NCBI RefSeq assembly: GCF_043641665.1
Contig: NC_092190.1
Location: 7,888,548-7,952,547, forward strand
Source: Enoplosus armatus
Lineage: Eukaryota > Chordata > Actinopteri > Centrarchiformes > Enoplosidae
Reading direction: 5' to 3'
Length of the DNA: 64,000 nucleotides
The translations under genes were made by a program, and so were the position numbers. Below the pieces are notes generated by a model. That model worked only from the letters and a program-made list of their open reading frames with translations. It did not search any database and was not told where the DNA came from. Shown piece after piece: positions 1 to 15,400 of the stretch (the stretch's first letter is position 1; each line of letters starts with the position of its first letter).

Positions 1-395
1 GGCGGTTTTCGGTGTCAGGATTACAGTGCATGGGAGAAAAGAGGCGGAGTAGAGGTGGGGAGCTTTCCCCACAACTCATGTCACCGGGTCTGTCTGCAAC
101 GACAGAAAGAGAGGGAGAGAGACAGGGAGCCAGGGAGGATTGATTGCCGTTTACTTTTAAGCAGCCTCTCAACCAATGGCAAAGCAAAGAGTCCAGCATG
201 CACTGGGACTAGCTTCCCTTGACACATGGGTTAACTAATCCACCCCCCACCTATTGGGTTGGTTGCTTGATACAGACTCTGTCACATGACTATACACAGG
301 TCACATGACCTAAATAGGCCTACTTGGATATAAACAATAAACGCCCATCAAAAACACACACAAGGTTGGAAAGGGTTCAGTATAAAGACAGTGTG

Positions 396-415
396 ACACA
401 CACACACACACACAC
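396..415. repeat. (CA)n microsatellite
   Basis: Ten CA units, uninterrupted. Confidence 0.85.
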
Positions 416-3400
416 TTATGTCTGTTACATATATTTGGCACAGGGCCGAACGATTCAAATGTGTCACCACCGAACCATATGGATACACACATCCGCGCCT
501 AATCTAACAAACACTGCAGCACACACACATTCTGGTCCGCACACAGACACACATATCCGGACTGTAAAACAGCATTGCCATCTTGAGCCCCCTGGATCAC
601 TGGGGCCATCTGACACTGTGGAGCTTGAATGCATTAAGACTGGCGAGGTGGCTGCACTTTCCATCTCAGCTAGCACAGTTACATAACCCTCCATGATATG
701 AATGCATTAACAGTATTAGTTCTGCGGGTGAGGACACTTCTCACTGCTCACAAATGGTACAGCCTCAAATTTGCATAATAAATGATGTTGCTGCTGGATG
801 TCAAAGTTCATTATCTAAAAAGATAAAACAACTGCTGATACACCCTCAAAGCTGACTGTCATGGAAGAGCATCTAAACAGGATACAATAAAAAGTATTTG
901 CTCATTTTGAAGTCACTTTCACTTGTGCGCAAGTCAACTCAACTAGGATTTAGAGTTGAAGCAGAAGAGACGATGCCTGGTTGACTCTACAGGTGTCAAG
1001 GGTGCTCTGGTGGGGAAGACAAATCAATGGGAAGGGAAGGTGGATGAGAATGAAGGGGTGTTGATGAAGGATAAAGCAGATGCACTGGTTGAGTCTGAAG
1101 TAGAGAAACAGGGAGAAAGCAAGAAATGGACAAGCGTAGTTGCAGGGGCAAGCTAAAAAAAATGTCTTTCAACTTGCACTAGATGGGACAATCTGGGCTT
1201 GGTTGTGCCTGGATAAGCCCTGCATATGGATATGACTGGGACAGTAGATCAGATGGTACATCAGACTATTAGGATATTTGGCCTACGATGTGATATGTAC
1301 TGCGTCTGATCTCTTGCCCCCACCCATCCACCCGCCCCGGCCCAGACAAACACGCCCCCGTACCCCTCCTCGGACCTCGGAAAAAAGTCTGACAGATGGG
1401 TGTACTGGAAAGATCCACTCAGGAGACCAAAACATACTAAGGCGCTGTCTGTCTGACGTTTGGATTTGGAGGGAAACAACAACCAGAGAAAAACAGGACA
1501 GAGAAAAGGGGACATCTGTGGCATTTATCTTATTTCCTCTCTTGTGGGACATGATGTGTCATGAGTGAGCAGAGTCTTTTGGATCATATTCCATTTAATT
1601 AATGAACCCTACCACACATACAACACTCACACTCCAGCTCAGAGCTCCTCATCTCTTCCATGTAAGTTGCCTGTGCCCCCAAGTGGTTGAAAATTATAAC
1701 TGCATCTGCTTTGCAACTGAAAATATTTTAAACTTTGGAAACAACTGCTTCAGTAGCCAAGATCATTGGAAACTCACTCATTTACTGTGAACTTTACTTT
1801 TAAGCTTCAGCTTCTAACACTCTTGTACCATTGTACTATTTAACAAGCAATGAGAGGACGTGACGATAAATAAGGAAGGGCTTCAAGACGGTGTACTGCA
1901 AAAATCCTTCTTTTTGTAATAAACATCTTTCCATTACTCAAGTATGCTTAAAAATGCTGTTAATAGAGAAGAGTGGATATTTCCCACAAAGGACTGAGCA
2001 TTACACTTCTTTCATAAATCTTGAATACATCACTTTTCTTGTCTTTACAGGTGTTGTTCCGTTTTGTCACTTCTTTGTTGTAAATAAAATAACCACAAAA
2101 CAATCAAAATATGAGGTGCCTTTTTTACCATGGTGCTGCTTCACCCCCTAATTTCTACTGGGGAAAAGATATATACGTAAACCATCATTTTCATTGAATG
2201 GTAAGAATTTTTAAAACAGGAATTTTAAGTAATAAAGCTGATGCTCCCTATGGTGTTGTAATGACAGACGCTTCATTCTTTTAACCAACAGGGATGCCTT
2301 TTGCCCTCGACTTCTGCCCAGCCCCAAGCCTTTAATTAAGACTGGCTTAGGCCCGATTGATCCTGACACACCAGGAAGTTTCTTGAAAATCTGACTGCCA
2401 AAACCATGGAAGTATTATATAGGCCACAACCCCCCATTGCAGCCCAAAGCCCCTCCCCACACCCCACATAAAAAAGGATTGTAAGCTGAAAGCCCTTCTA
2501 GACGGTCCATGGGACCTTACATGATTGAGGTATGCCTACACATTCTGCATTAACACTTAGCTACTACATCTGGCTTGTCTCTTGTCTACATGAATTATTA
2601 CACATTTTTGCAATAACTACACACATTATAAGAAATAAGCTGGTAGGAACTATACCAAAAAATGGCCTGACAACAGTAATTAAATTATTTGATAATGTAA
2701 AGCTAGTTGTATCCAAGTTTAATCCTCACATCTAACGTTATGGCGTTATGGCTCTATTACGTCAAATACATAAGAAAAAAAAAATACAGAAAAACGTGTC
2801 CTCCACAACAACAGGCCTACTCACCACCACATCATTAAATCAACAACACATTTCCTGTAGCAAAAGCTGTGATGCAAATAGGAAGCTGGGATCGTCAGAT
2901 TGTCAGAGCCCTGTGTGCTGCGGGTGTTGTGCACCACATGGAGAGAATTCTTGTACAGACTTTCCCTGCAACACAGCCGCTGATGAGTCAGTGAGCCCCA
3001 TGAAAGTGCAAGAGCCCCACAAACACTGCTTTCGTTTTACGGCGTTGCAGTATTCCAAAGGACCAGAACTGTTTGATAATGTTAATGTACCGTTAATATA
3101 GATTATATGCAAAATAAAAATCAACGTGTGACAAGACTTTTTTTTAGTAGCTGACAAAGTTGTTATAAAACCTTATTGTAAGATCAAAAGGATGATTTGT
3201 TTGGAGCGTATGTAGGTCTAAGGTTTGGGGGAGGAAGTACACATCTTTGAATAATGACACTTTTGGCACCTGCCTCTTTGGCTCAACACCTGATTTTAGT
3301 AAATTGCCAAGTCAAAGCAAATTTCAGACAAACTGCCCTGAAGCCCTGAGTCTTCATAGTGTGACAGAGATTCCACACGTCAATATCATGCAAAACCGAA

Positions 3401-4374
3401 AACTACAGCAAGATGCCAACACTTTTACTCTTCCACACTACGGACAATGAGACTCCACTCCATGCACTACAGTGTGATAGTTCTAGAAAGAGACAAAGGT
3501 TGACGAATGTTGGTCTAATGGTGAACTGAGGGTCTTACGTTGTCATACTGGCTGTAATGACCCATGTAGCAAAGCTAATAATGCTGTGTTAGCAGATGAA
3601 ACATTCAGAAACATAAACACAGACCCATCCACAATGTGGAAAGTGACAGGGAAAGAGCAGGACCCTACCTTGGCCTATTTCTCCATTAAAAGGTGTGGTG
3701 TGGGTGGGGGTGGGCAATAACCAGTGCCTCTTCCTTCCCTTACTGGGAGGATCATGGAAACTCAACGTCACATTTTCAACATGTTTGGCTGAAACCATGT
3801 ATTAAAAGCACATAATATTTTGTGACTAGCTTGGCAATGAAGACCTTTCAGTATAGATCACACAAGATGAAGGGGATATCATTAAAAATGGTTGCCTTTT
3901 CCACAAAATGGGACAGAATGTGCAGAAACATTATTGGATTTTATTTATTTATTTATTCTTATGTGGAAGTCAGGGGAACAAGTTCCACTTTACAATAATG
4001 GCCATATATATTTGTGATTGAGTGTAATGAAAATTATGGCTGAAAGGGCCAGGACTAACTGCTAATGCCTACCGGTGGGTTGTTATAGTAACTATGTAGT
4101 TACCGTATCTTACCATCCCGTTCACCCTTTCATAGTAAAGCCATCACAGGCTCTTTCAATTGTCAAATACAGGTTTTTCCAGGCTGTAAGTGTGAAAGAG
4201 TTAGAGGTACATATTTTTTCCCCTACTAGAACATATTAGCATTTAAGAAGATCACTTACCATACTTTATCCACACTACAAAGATAGGAAAACCTGAATGT
4301 AGTGCTGAATGGTTTTGCTATAACAGGACATGACTACAGCATTATTGGACTATGGAATTACAACAATGCCTAAC

Positions 4375-4421
4375 CAGAATCAGAATCAGAAATACTTTAT
4401 TGATCCCAGAGGGGAAATTAT
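4375..4421 (-). mobile_element. 3' tail of a teleost non-LTR retrotransposon
   Basis: The minus strand reads ATTTCCCCTCTGGGATCAATAAAG... and ends in TTCTGA hexamer repeats. This is the familiar 3' end of an abundant fish LINE family with a microsatellite tail. Nothing upstream of it looks like LINE coding sequence, so it is a severely 5'-truncated copy. Confidence 0.6.
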
Positions 4422-4984
4422 ACAATTATTCAACCAATCTGGCTGATTGCTAATTTTTCCTTTAATGGGGCCTAAAGTCGTGCAAGTCTTGTGTAATTCT
4501 ATGATATAACAGTGATAGTGTATGCCCTATGGAAGTACAGCTGATGTGCTTGTGTGAATGGTGAGTATTTGTCCATGACTGAAGTGTGTATAAAGAGTCA
4601 AATGTTCATTCTCCTGTAATATGACTTGAGCGCTTGACATAGACATTATTCTCAATGGCGATTCCTGAACAACAGAAGGGCAATGTCAAGGTCAGAAGTC
4701 GGGAGTACAGCCAAACCTGTACGTTGCTGGAATCCAGACAGCAATTACAGGCATCAGGTACAGGAAGTCATTAAGAAGATTCCATTTGGAGTTAGTAAAA
4801 AGTTTCCTGAACAGAGTGCAGAAAGGGTGTCGGCATACTCTTGCTGGAAATGTCTGCTGATTGACACAGGGCATGACCGTTGACTGTTTTAACTGGAGTA
4901 TAGCCTAATGACCAAAATGTTTTTGAAATGTTATGATATGGAATTTCTTTTATCAATCCACACAAAAACATGGTCATTTCATGA

Positions 4985-5175
4985 ATACAGAAGTGTCTGC
5001 TGCTGTACCACCAGACTACAGAGCTTCTTTCCTGCTGTCAGACTCCTCAAATCATCCTCTGCACTCTGCACACATGAAACTTTACACTGACATTGCACAT
5101 ACTAAACATACTGTTTGGGTGTATACACATATGTAAATGTTTGTATATATGATCTCATGACAATAAATCACCCTT
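4985..5175 (+). mobile_element. LINE-like 3' fragment (Rex1/CR1-like)
   Basis: A short reading frame ending TRLQSFFPAVRLLKSS resembles the SFFP-AVRLLN motif seen at the C-terminus of fish LINE polyproteins. It is followed by an AT-rich tail with CAATAAATCACCCTTGATACC. The rest of the element is missing. The family assignment is from memory of the motif. Confidence 0.45.
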
Positions 5176-7822
5176 GATACCTTTGTTCTTATTCAACTGC
5201 AAACAGAGGGAGAGATTCTGAATCATAAAGGTAAAAGATATCCCGAACATATCAAAAAATCTTTGACTAGAAATGTGAACTAAACCTCAAATTTGAATCT
5301 CAAAAAAAGTAAAAGATAGCTGGCTTCGTTTTCTCTCCAGTTTAGCAGCTGGCTCTCTCCCTCTCTAGAGGTCCTGTAGTAAAGCTGGACTTCAAAAGAG
5401 CCTTATCACCGTCACATTCTCTTGGAAGAGAACACAGCAATGGAGACCGGATGGGCAGGCTTACACTAGGTTGGGCTAACACAAGGAGAGGAGTGAAGAA
5501 ATGCTTTGAATGTTGCCTTGTAAAAGGGAAGAGCTCCTGTATAGGCCCCCTGACCTCCCCACTACACTTCCTTCCTGAGAAGTAAAGGAATGCTGTGTCA
5601 GGTTTTATAAATTAGTAAGGATGTGCTTTTTAGCTTTCTCTCAGTAGCTCCCTTAGGAAATTCTAAAGCGAATTTTCCAATCAAAGCGTTTAGTTGGACA
5701 TCATCTTCCCAGTGGTTGCTATGATGTGATTAAGTTATAATCTGGAAGATTTTCATTATATGAAACCCCATTTTTGATACCATTTATGAAGCCTTTTTTC
5801 AGGAGGTGTTCTGTAACTGCTTGAAACGGAGGACAAAAGCTGGTGCATGCACACGTTACTTAATGCGGATGACAAATTGTGATCAGGAGTTCAGTATTTT
5901 GACAGATGACATTGTCTCCTTCAGTGTTCTCAATTAAAACAACCTGACACGATGACTCCTCTCAATCCACAGGTTGTTTGGGTGCACCGCAAACAGATGC
6001 ACAAGTTGCACTTCTTCTTTTTCCTTTTTGAAAGAGTTACTGCTTAGGACAAGTTTGCTGCCCCCAGTGGTCAATCCATTGGCATTTCGATGGGAACTCT
6101 AAGATCTGCATTATTTAAAAACACACCGGCCAGTACCACCAGTAACCACAGGAGTCATCAAATCAACCAGGACTGAAATCTTAAGGATTACTACTTTAAT
6201 AGAATAAAAGAGTATTAAATCACACACAAATTGAACCAGTACAGCAACTTGCAGACCTGCTCACACTGAATAGTTGACGTCAAATAACACTGTAAATTAG
6301 TTAGTTTAACTTTAAGTTCGTCGAAAGAAGATTGTTTAAAATGGTGCTATTATTTAAAAAGTCAGTACACAGCAAGGATATGATGATCTAAAGACTTGTT
6401 TTGTCTTTAAAAGCATCTTATAAATTAACCTGAACTTGAAATAGGGACAGGCGAAGCAGGAATGTGTACTATGTCAATTTGCAATTGACTTTTTGACTAT
6501 TTGGTCTTTATGTCTAATTGCAAACTATTTCTTATCCCACGTGCACCTCCTTTCTAGTGTATTTACATAGCTTGGATTCTGTTTGCATTTTGCACATTGG
6601 AATCAAAATACAAAGCGAAAACATAAAATAAAAAGACATTTGAAATGTATGCATTTGATTCTTCCTCTCCATGTTTTCTTCCTACATTTCTCCTGTTCTC
6701 TCTCCTCCACCCTTGCTACGGCTAACTCAGTCTAACACAAGGTCCCCACTTTGACTGTGGCTTCATCCTGTATTTTCCAATTATCACCTTTTAAAGGCCA
6801 GCTGGGTGCATTCCAAACCATCGGGGGGCAATTCCATTTGCATTGCTCTGAGACAAAGTCATGCCCAAGTTCTTTCATGCTAAAGTTCATAACAGACAGT
6901 CTAAAATGACGCTATAGCTGCAGCTAAAAAGTCACCAATACCTTCAACTTGAGAAAACATATCAAATGGAGAAAATGTTTTTTCTTTATATAGCTCATGA
7001 TTTAAAAGTATTTAGAGAAAGAAAAGAAAACTTGAAAATCTGAGGTATATTGGTGGACAACATCCCCAAGCTTTGAGGTAACAAGTTTGCTTTATAAACA
7101 CAGAGCAGCTTGACACAGACTTTCTCATTTCAGACTGATCAATGTAGCTCTCAGCTCTGTTTACAATCACAGCTCATTATGCTGATTTTATTCTCCTTTT
7201 TCATTAACTTGATTTTTCAGCAGCTCTGGGAATATTTATTTCATTCTATTTCTGAATGAATCTATTTCATTTAGGTGTTTTTTTTTTTTATGTCCTTTGA
7301 ACTCCCCCGCAATTCCGTCTATTGAAATGACCATTGCATTTATGTGTGTGTGGACATGTGTGTTGTATAAAGGGGCAGGGGGGATGTAACTGTTACATTT
7401 GCTTTGCACATTAATGAACACTGCCATCTCTGCCTGCCTTTAGGCTCTCTTTCTTAATACTAGGGCTGCTCACTAGTGTAAACCTGTGTTTGATTTCTCC
7501 TCTCCTCTCCCTCTCAGACTGCATATAGCAGCATTTAGCTGTGAATTAATTTTCATGTTTGGATATACCCTGCTGGGGTGTGATGCCGGTGGCGCATAAT
7601 CAAAATCTGCAACACTACATATGGGTAGATAGGCCTTGTGGGTATTTTCACAGTGCAGATCTGTAGCTGGGCGGGGGTAAACTAAAAGCAGAGAGTGGGG
7701 TCAACGGGCAACAGACAAAACAGAAGTCAACAGGACAATGGGACATTTAAACACAAAAGAATAAATCTATTGTCTTATAAACGGATACGGAGCAGGATAA
7801 CTTTTGCAGCGTGGTGTGCAGC

Positions 7823-7840
7823 TGTGTGTGTGTGTGTGTG
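7823..7840. repeat. (TG)n microsatellite
   Basis: Nine TG units. Confidence 0.85.
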
Positions 7841-10800
7841 TTTGTGATAATGCGCATGTCTCTGGCTATGGGACAAGACACGCATCCACAGCCACAGCTC
7901 AAACACCAGCAGCCCTTAACATGGTGTGTCTAATGCTCCTATTTAGTGTTTGGGGTGCAGCGGCGCGTGGCCTGAGGTTTTTGGGAGGGGACGTGGATAG
8001 CACCTAGCCTGACAGCTGTGCCCCAAACTGGAGACAAAAGCCTGAGGAAGTACCGCATCATCGAAGATGGGACTAAAAGGCATGGCAATTTGCTTGTGGT
8101 CTGGCCTATACCGACGTCTGATTCAGTGCATAGTCTGCTTTTCATGGTGAATACGGCCAAAACACAAACACTCCTCTTATAATGCAAACTTAAACTGGGA
8201 GGACATCTTTAAACAAATTCCACTATAAAAAGGACATGGCATCACATGGTACATTTAGATCAAAAGCAGAAACACAAACTACTAATTCATAACAGACTTT
8301 ATTTCAAATAAACAAACAGAAGGAACATAGGCCACCTTTTGTGCATCAGTCTTTTCATTGGAGTTTATTTGTAATCCTTTGATAGGAGGGAGTCTCTTTG
8401 TCAATCGGGATACATCAAAGATAAACCAACTTACCATGCTGCTTGTGTTTGTGTGTCTATGTGTGCATGTCTGTATTCTAGTCTTTAACATCACAGCAAG
8501 GCATGTTTTTAATCTATTGATTTAATAAGCTTTGGTAGCAGACTGTTGGCTAAACACGTCGTGAGGTGACACATCTTCAGTCTAAAAACTTGGTATGTGT
8601 TTGATGAATAGCTAATGGAATTTACAGTAGATGATAACCTTACTTTCTGTGAAAAACAATTCATGAATTTTCATTAACATAAGTTCTTTGTCTAATAATA
8701 TCTCATATGCTTTATCACGCAGGCATCTGCATGTACAGTTCACACAGGCGCACACACACCTGAATATGGGAGATAAAATACAGCAAATGCTAGACTAAAA
8801 ATCTGAAGTTAGGAAGGATCAACTTGAATACCAAATTAAATCTTCAAGCATTTCGCACCCAGAGTCAATTTTCATAAACACTAAACCATTATTACCATAC
8901 ACAGAGGTGTCTCCTTTGATGGGCTGGGCTAATAGAAGCAAAAGAGATAATTATTACTTGTTTGTTGCCACATCAGCTATTAGGTGATAATTAGGCGAGA
9001 AATTTTACTCTTTTAAATGGTTTGTTTGATCTGAACATGTGTTCCCAGATGGATGTCTGAGTATCTGCATTAATTATTATTGCAAATTAAAAGGCCAATG
9101 AAGCCTGAGCAAAACTGAATCTCATGGTTTAATAAGCTGTTCTGCGCACCACCGACTGAACACAAATATAAAAATGCAGTGACAGACATGTCTGAATCTG
9201 CAATCTAACAAAGCATGCATGTCTTACCATAAGGTGTGGATCGGAGTTTTGGTGTGAATAGATATTGACTGTGTGCTTTACTTGGAGCCCAGCGAGGCGG
9301 ATGAAACATCGGTAAATGCACATGTGATCAAGAGGTACTCATAAAAAGGGTGGTGCAACCATTCCTGGCATCCATATCAATGACTATCCTTGTTATAAAA
9401 TGGAAAACTAAATATTTAGAATACATCTTAACAGGAAAATAGGAAAACTATCCATCCCTCGCATAAAGGAACTTCCTTTATTATGCCCCTGTGTCCACAT
9501 GCACACACACGCACAGACGTCAGGGGATTGAAATGGCTCAAAAATATCCACTGGTTTAAATTAGACCATCAAACAGTCAGCTGCTGATTTGTTTCCTGTG
9601 TGTGTGAGTGTGTGTACAGAGGTTGGATGGTGAGTCAAGGGAGAGGGCTGAGCAGGTTTCTGACCTCCCATGGGTGCAGCAGAGTGAGTGCAATGGTGTA
9701 GGGTTCACTAAAACAACAATGTGTGCAACAGAGGGTATTTCACAATGGAGAACCACAAACAAGCCTTTATACAACCTGCTAACAGTAAATTAACCTACTC
9801 TCATGTAACAATAATTATAATAATAATCTGTGTGTAAAGTTTGAAAAAACAGGGTGTCCTAAAAAAAACAAAAAAACTAGTCAATCAAATGAAAACACAA
9901 TGAACGAAAAGAGTTCTGTAAGGCATTTGACAAAGTCAGCAAACAGCATTTACTTTATCCACAATTTTGCCATCTATGGTGTAAAATCATTACTTCTTCC
10001 ATTACTTATCACTGTGGTGTGGGTACCTATGGGACTTGAAATACGATCCAGGAAGTCCAGTTTGAGTAACACATCCATGAGTTTGAAAGCTTCCCAGACG
10101 CCAAAACACTGCATACTAGATTATAATACTCAGAAACAGGATTTTACAACTTTGGAAAGTTATCACACCAGCAATTATTAATCTATCTTCTGTTGCAATG
10201 ATCACAAGGCAAACAGTAGAAATACTTTTTTCAAACAGGGCTAAAGTCGGCTTGAACACGACCTTAGTCATGTTGGTTGATTGTTGATGGGGATTAGTGG
10301 CCACTTGGTTGAGATTACTGGGCGCCTGCTCACTAACTTCCAGGGTAGAGGAAATACTATTTTACACCTAGTTACCAGTTCATTAGGTACACCTGTACAA
10401 TTAAATGGAGTCCAACTTCTCTGCAATAAATCTTATCTTTGAGGAGCTTCTAATGTTCAACCTTGGTTCACACTGTCAGATGTTAAGCCAACTCTATAAA
10501 TCACTTGTGAAACCGCAGTTAGGGATAGTGTAGAGGGAATAAAGGTATGCAATTGATGTCACACTGCACACACAGTCACATTCTTTTACTCCACACTCAT
10601 AAGTCAGCATATGCCACCGTGCAGTCACAAAACAGTGAAACACAAGTAAAATGGTAAGAAGCTGTTGTGTAATTGACTGCACAGAAAGAACTCAGTTTTT
10701 ATAGACTGCCAAATACCAAATAGAAGAAATGCAACGTGAAGTGAAGCTTTCTCAAGGACTGTGTAACCTAGCACACTATTTTCTGAATGAAACATATCGA

Positions 10801-12436
10801 TCTCGCTATTACCATTTCCTTCTGACAGTACTTAGTTTGTCCACCCCTATGTGCATGTATTAAGGGGACAGAATATTACTACCTATTAACACTATTAACC
10901 TGATACAATGTAAACCCAGTCTATACCCCATTATTACTCCACTACATTATGTAGTTGCAAAGAGTCTGGCATGATGAAAAAGAGCAGACCCTCCTTAGTG
11001 AGAGTGGCTGTGTCCTTAGAGGGCATTAGTACCGGCATTATCTTGTTGTGCCAGACAGTTCAGTAGTAAACACCCTGGCTTGCCTTGTTTACCCTTTGCA
11101 AAGGGCCTCGTAGTAAACTCTGATGGAACTGCACAGTAGAGCCGGATTGTTGTAGCCATCCTGGCACGGAGATATGGGTCATGCTAGGCTGTCCTCTCCC
11201 TCACCCCAGCACCAGAGCCCAAACCCTGATGAGATTAGCCGGCCAGCCAGGAGCTCAGTGGTGGTAAAACACAAACACCACTGATTACGTGAACATTAAA
11301 GTCAGATCCCCTCACACTTCAGCTCGGATCCCCTTGTGCAGGGTCACGAGCGGGTTAGTATGATGACCGTTCCGGCATACCCAACTTATATGGCACTACT
11401 GCGTCCATCTTTGCACACACCATGGACCTTGATAGATCCTTAGCAAGCACATAATTATCCTGTGATTAGAGCTGACGTCATCTGAGACACATGCTATGAC
11501 AGTGGCACAGCTGGCTTCCTGAAATCTTGCACATGATGACTTTTACATGAGAAAATACAAAAACAAAAAGGAGCCAAGTCAGGTTGACATTTCCTTCCAG
11601 TGACTAGTTTTTTTCGGGGTAGGTCAGTGAATGCAGTGCCTTGGCCACTGCTACTCTTTGTTAAATCACTGCTAAAAAATGGGATTAGGCAGGTTGGAAT
11701 GCCAGGGTAATCACTCATTCAGCAGCAGCCAGGAGAAAAGGCCTCCTTAAGGAGAAGGGGTGGGTTTTATATAGCCGAGAGCTTTGATTACTGCTCCGTC
11801 TTAAAAACCGCATCCGATGAGTAAAGACATGCACTGGTCCTCCCCCACATTTACTGGGCAAGTCGCCCTCCTGGGTTCCTGTAAATAAGTGATGTCACAG
11901 CGCTTAATGATGCCCAGGCTAGACTCAGCAAGGTCCTGAAAAACAAAAAACACACTACCAGCTTCATCAGTACTATGAGCATGTTGCCTAACTGTCATGT
12001 CAACAAAAGAATGAGTTTTGCACATTGTATCAGATTTCTCTGTGAGACTGCTGATGATGCAGTTAGAGGGTATTCTCTTATTCTACGAAGCCAGTTAAGT
12101 TCACCCTCTGAAGGAAAAGAAACATCATCTTCTTCTGTGGATTGACTGCCCCGTCACTGCTGAAGATGTTCAGATGGAGAGTGCGCAGAAAAAGAGACAC
12201 TTTCTCTGGCCTTTCTCCTGCTTTCCCCGATGCAGACTGGTAGTGACAGTTGTTTCCAGTTGCTACATATAAAGGGCCCATCATAAAGCCCGGCTAGAGG
12301 AAACAGGATAAGCGCTTGAGCCAAGGCAGTAAAAAGCTCTCTGGGAACTTGAAAGCCACACAAATGAAGTCTGCGTCTGCCATCTGGAAACAATAAACAA
12401 ACAAAACCCAGCAGCCAAACAAACACCACGAAGGCA

Positions 12437-12439
<3 letters not shown>

Positions 12440-12477
<38 letters not shown>
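12440..12477. repeat. (GA)n microsatellite
   Basis: About 19 GA units followed by a G-run at 12484-12491. Its reverse strand gives the serine-leucine runs seen in spurious ORFs here. Confidence 0.9.
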
Positions 12478-12480
<3 letters not shown>

Positions 12481-15400
12481 GAGGGGGGGGAGAAATGGAA
12501 GCAGAGATTGAGAGTGTGAATGACTGATAGAGGAGGGTGTCAATGCTAAAAACGTGTGCAGCATGCATCATTAGCAGACACTGATGGGAAGACAGACACA
12601 GAGACAACCCTTTGTATAAAATCTCCTTTGATGCTTGGGAGATGGCCCTGCTGTTTGAATGTGTGTGGTACTACTGAAACCTGGTTCTAATGAAGTACAG
12701 TGCTAACAGGAGGCTGTCTGTCTGCAACTTGTGCCAGTGATGTGATGAGAAGTTATAAGCCAGTTCCAAATAGGGCAAAATACCAAAAGAAACCAGCCAA
12801 TTCTTCTCTGCATGCCCAGATAAATCAGAAATAGGAATTTTCCTATTTTCTATCAATTCAGAGAGACAGTCACATGACTGTTGTCCTGATTTTCACTGGA
12901 GGGTTTTGTGTGTTTATGCTCATATAGCTGTTCAATATGGACTGATCGAGGAGAGACGTTTTCTTATTTTACAGGAGCTACGAAAAACTGTGGAGTCCAT
13001 TGAGAAATATAATGTCAAGCGCACGACCAATTACACTATAAAACTATACAGATATTGTAGTGATTTCTCTTTAGGGCTAATGGATTACTTATACTTATAA
13101 AACACAAATTTAATACACTTTGTGGTACTGAAATACTACAGTATTTGTCCATAGGTCCGATCCAGGAATACCATACCTTTGCATCCCTCTCAGCATAGGA
13201 AATCTCATTATTTGTGTTACAAGAGTCCAGTTGCTTAGATATCTTGAATATTGTATGTACATTGGCCCACTAAATTAACTTCGTGCATCATCAAATCACA
13301 ACCCTGTTTGTGACAACAGAAATTATATAATTACAACAGGTACTGAATGTTACGTGTCTATTGAATTAAGCTCAAGCCAATAAGGGCTGCAGCTGATGAA
13401 TACTAATTTACCCTGATCATGTCAAGTCTGTAAAATGACAAGATGCCCATCATGGCTGCCCATGTTTTACAATTGCTCAGTCTCATAGACGTTTAATTTA
13501 CATCTGAGCCGCTGTGGTACTGTACCTAATAAAGACTTAAAAAATTAACTGGTTATCAAATGTGTCACTCATTGATTCATCAATTACTTAACTGATTTTT
13601 AAGCATTAAATGTAATTAAAGTAAAGCAGTAGTTTTTAGCCTTTGTGACTCACTTTAGTTTACTTTTGTTAGGTTAATTTTACTTTACTGTAACAATACT
13701 ACTACATTTTGCTACTAGTTGTACTACTACTAAAAAGGCACATAGTACCAATACTACTTTTTTCCTGGAGGTCTCTTCAAAGAGGAAAAAAGGGCAGCAC
13801 AACTTCATTTGGAATATCAACAACTGTGTCTGCATGATAAAGTTTCATGGATGGTAACTCACCAGTGTGGGACTATCTAATGAGGGAAATTCATGAGATG
13901 AAACTTCACTTGGTACTAGAACAAAACATCACAAGTTGCTCTCAATGTCCTCATCACAAAGCACACTGTCAATACTGACACCGAGGGGTTCGTCCAAGAA
14001 TTGCAGTCATGTGGCCACAGCATGGACCCATGTACTATTACAGATAGTCCCACCTATAGGTGTATATACACTTAAACAAACATGTTAAGGCAGAATGGCA
14101 CAGAGAACCACACACACGCACACATACACACACACAACCCCCACCTGCTGTGCCTGGTTAACAAACACTCTGCTATAAAAGCAGGCCTCTTACTCATTAG
14201 GGTGCTGTGTATCAGACAGGAAATGCTGGGTAAATTACACCTCATCACCCTGGAACTAGCCGACCATCACCATGGCAATGAGCCAACCTCCGTGCCGTGA
14301 GAAGACCAAAACACCATCGTGGCAGAGGAAAAGGGGGGAGGACAAGACGCATTTTCCCCTAATTACTGATAAAAATGATCTAATGTCAGTGATGCAAATG
14401 TACTCCCACAGGTTTCTGGGGTGTAAATTGAACCCAAATCTGTATCTATTTAATAGCCAAAAGAACCCCTTTGCCCTTTTGACAGTGGAGCTGACTCCAA
14501 ATCTGGAAGCAATATCCTGCCCACACACACAACTGTGACTGCTACCCTATTAATGCTACATGAGGTAAACTGTACCAGGCCAACACACTCTTTATTAGAA
14601 ATTGTTAGTCATGCCTACAGTAAATACTTTCATACAGTTCAATAAATGGATCAACACAGGCTTCAACGCGTCATGACAATCAAGAGGACATTGGGTGGTC
14701 TCTCTAAGGAGGTCTGTGTGTAATATCTAAAATAATTTGATGGCTATACACCGACCAAAAATAATTATGATTATAACATTTAATAGATTACTATAGACTA
14801 TGACCACAGCAAGAACGATTTTTGCAGCAGTTTGTGTAAAAAACACAGTAGAAAGGTAATTGATTTAAATGCAAATTTCATCAAAGATTATAATAAAAAA
14901 TGCCTATAGTTACCAACACCTATACATCGCTGTGTCACAAGTTTTTGACACCTTGCACTCGTCTTAAAAAAAGGATAATTTCAGCACAGCACTTGTATTG
15001 GCTCACATCTGTAAAAAGTTTCCCCCTCGTGTTATCATTAAAAACAGAGAATATTTCCCCAGCTTCTCATTCAATCCGACCACCACGCTCAAACTCTAAA
15101 CCACACAAACCACTCATTAGCCAACCCCACGTTTCTAGAACAAAATTCTTTTGTTGCATTGTTCACACATTCCTCCCTGGCCGTGTTTATACAGATGCGA
15201 TTCCATGTGTGCTCTGGGGTCCAAAGACGTCCTTCTCTGTAGCCAAAGATGTGCTGTTGATCAAAGGCTTCAGTGCGAGAGCAGAGACACTTGTTTTGGT
15301 TGTTTTTTTTTCTATGGGGATACAGGGTAACAGATCCATCTGTTGGCCGCATGGATCCACCTTGGTTGGAGCTGGGACAAGTGTAGGCCTCTCTTCTCTG

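Noticed and set aside
12154..12607. Overlapping minus-strand ORFs of 136 and 108 codons
   Set aside because: They exist because a GA microsatellite reads through without stops as Ser-Leu repeats.
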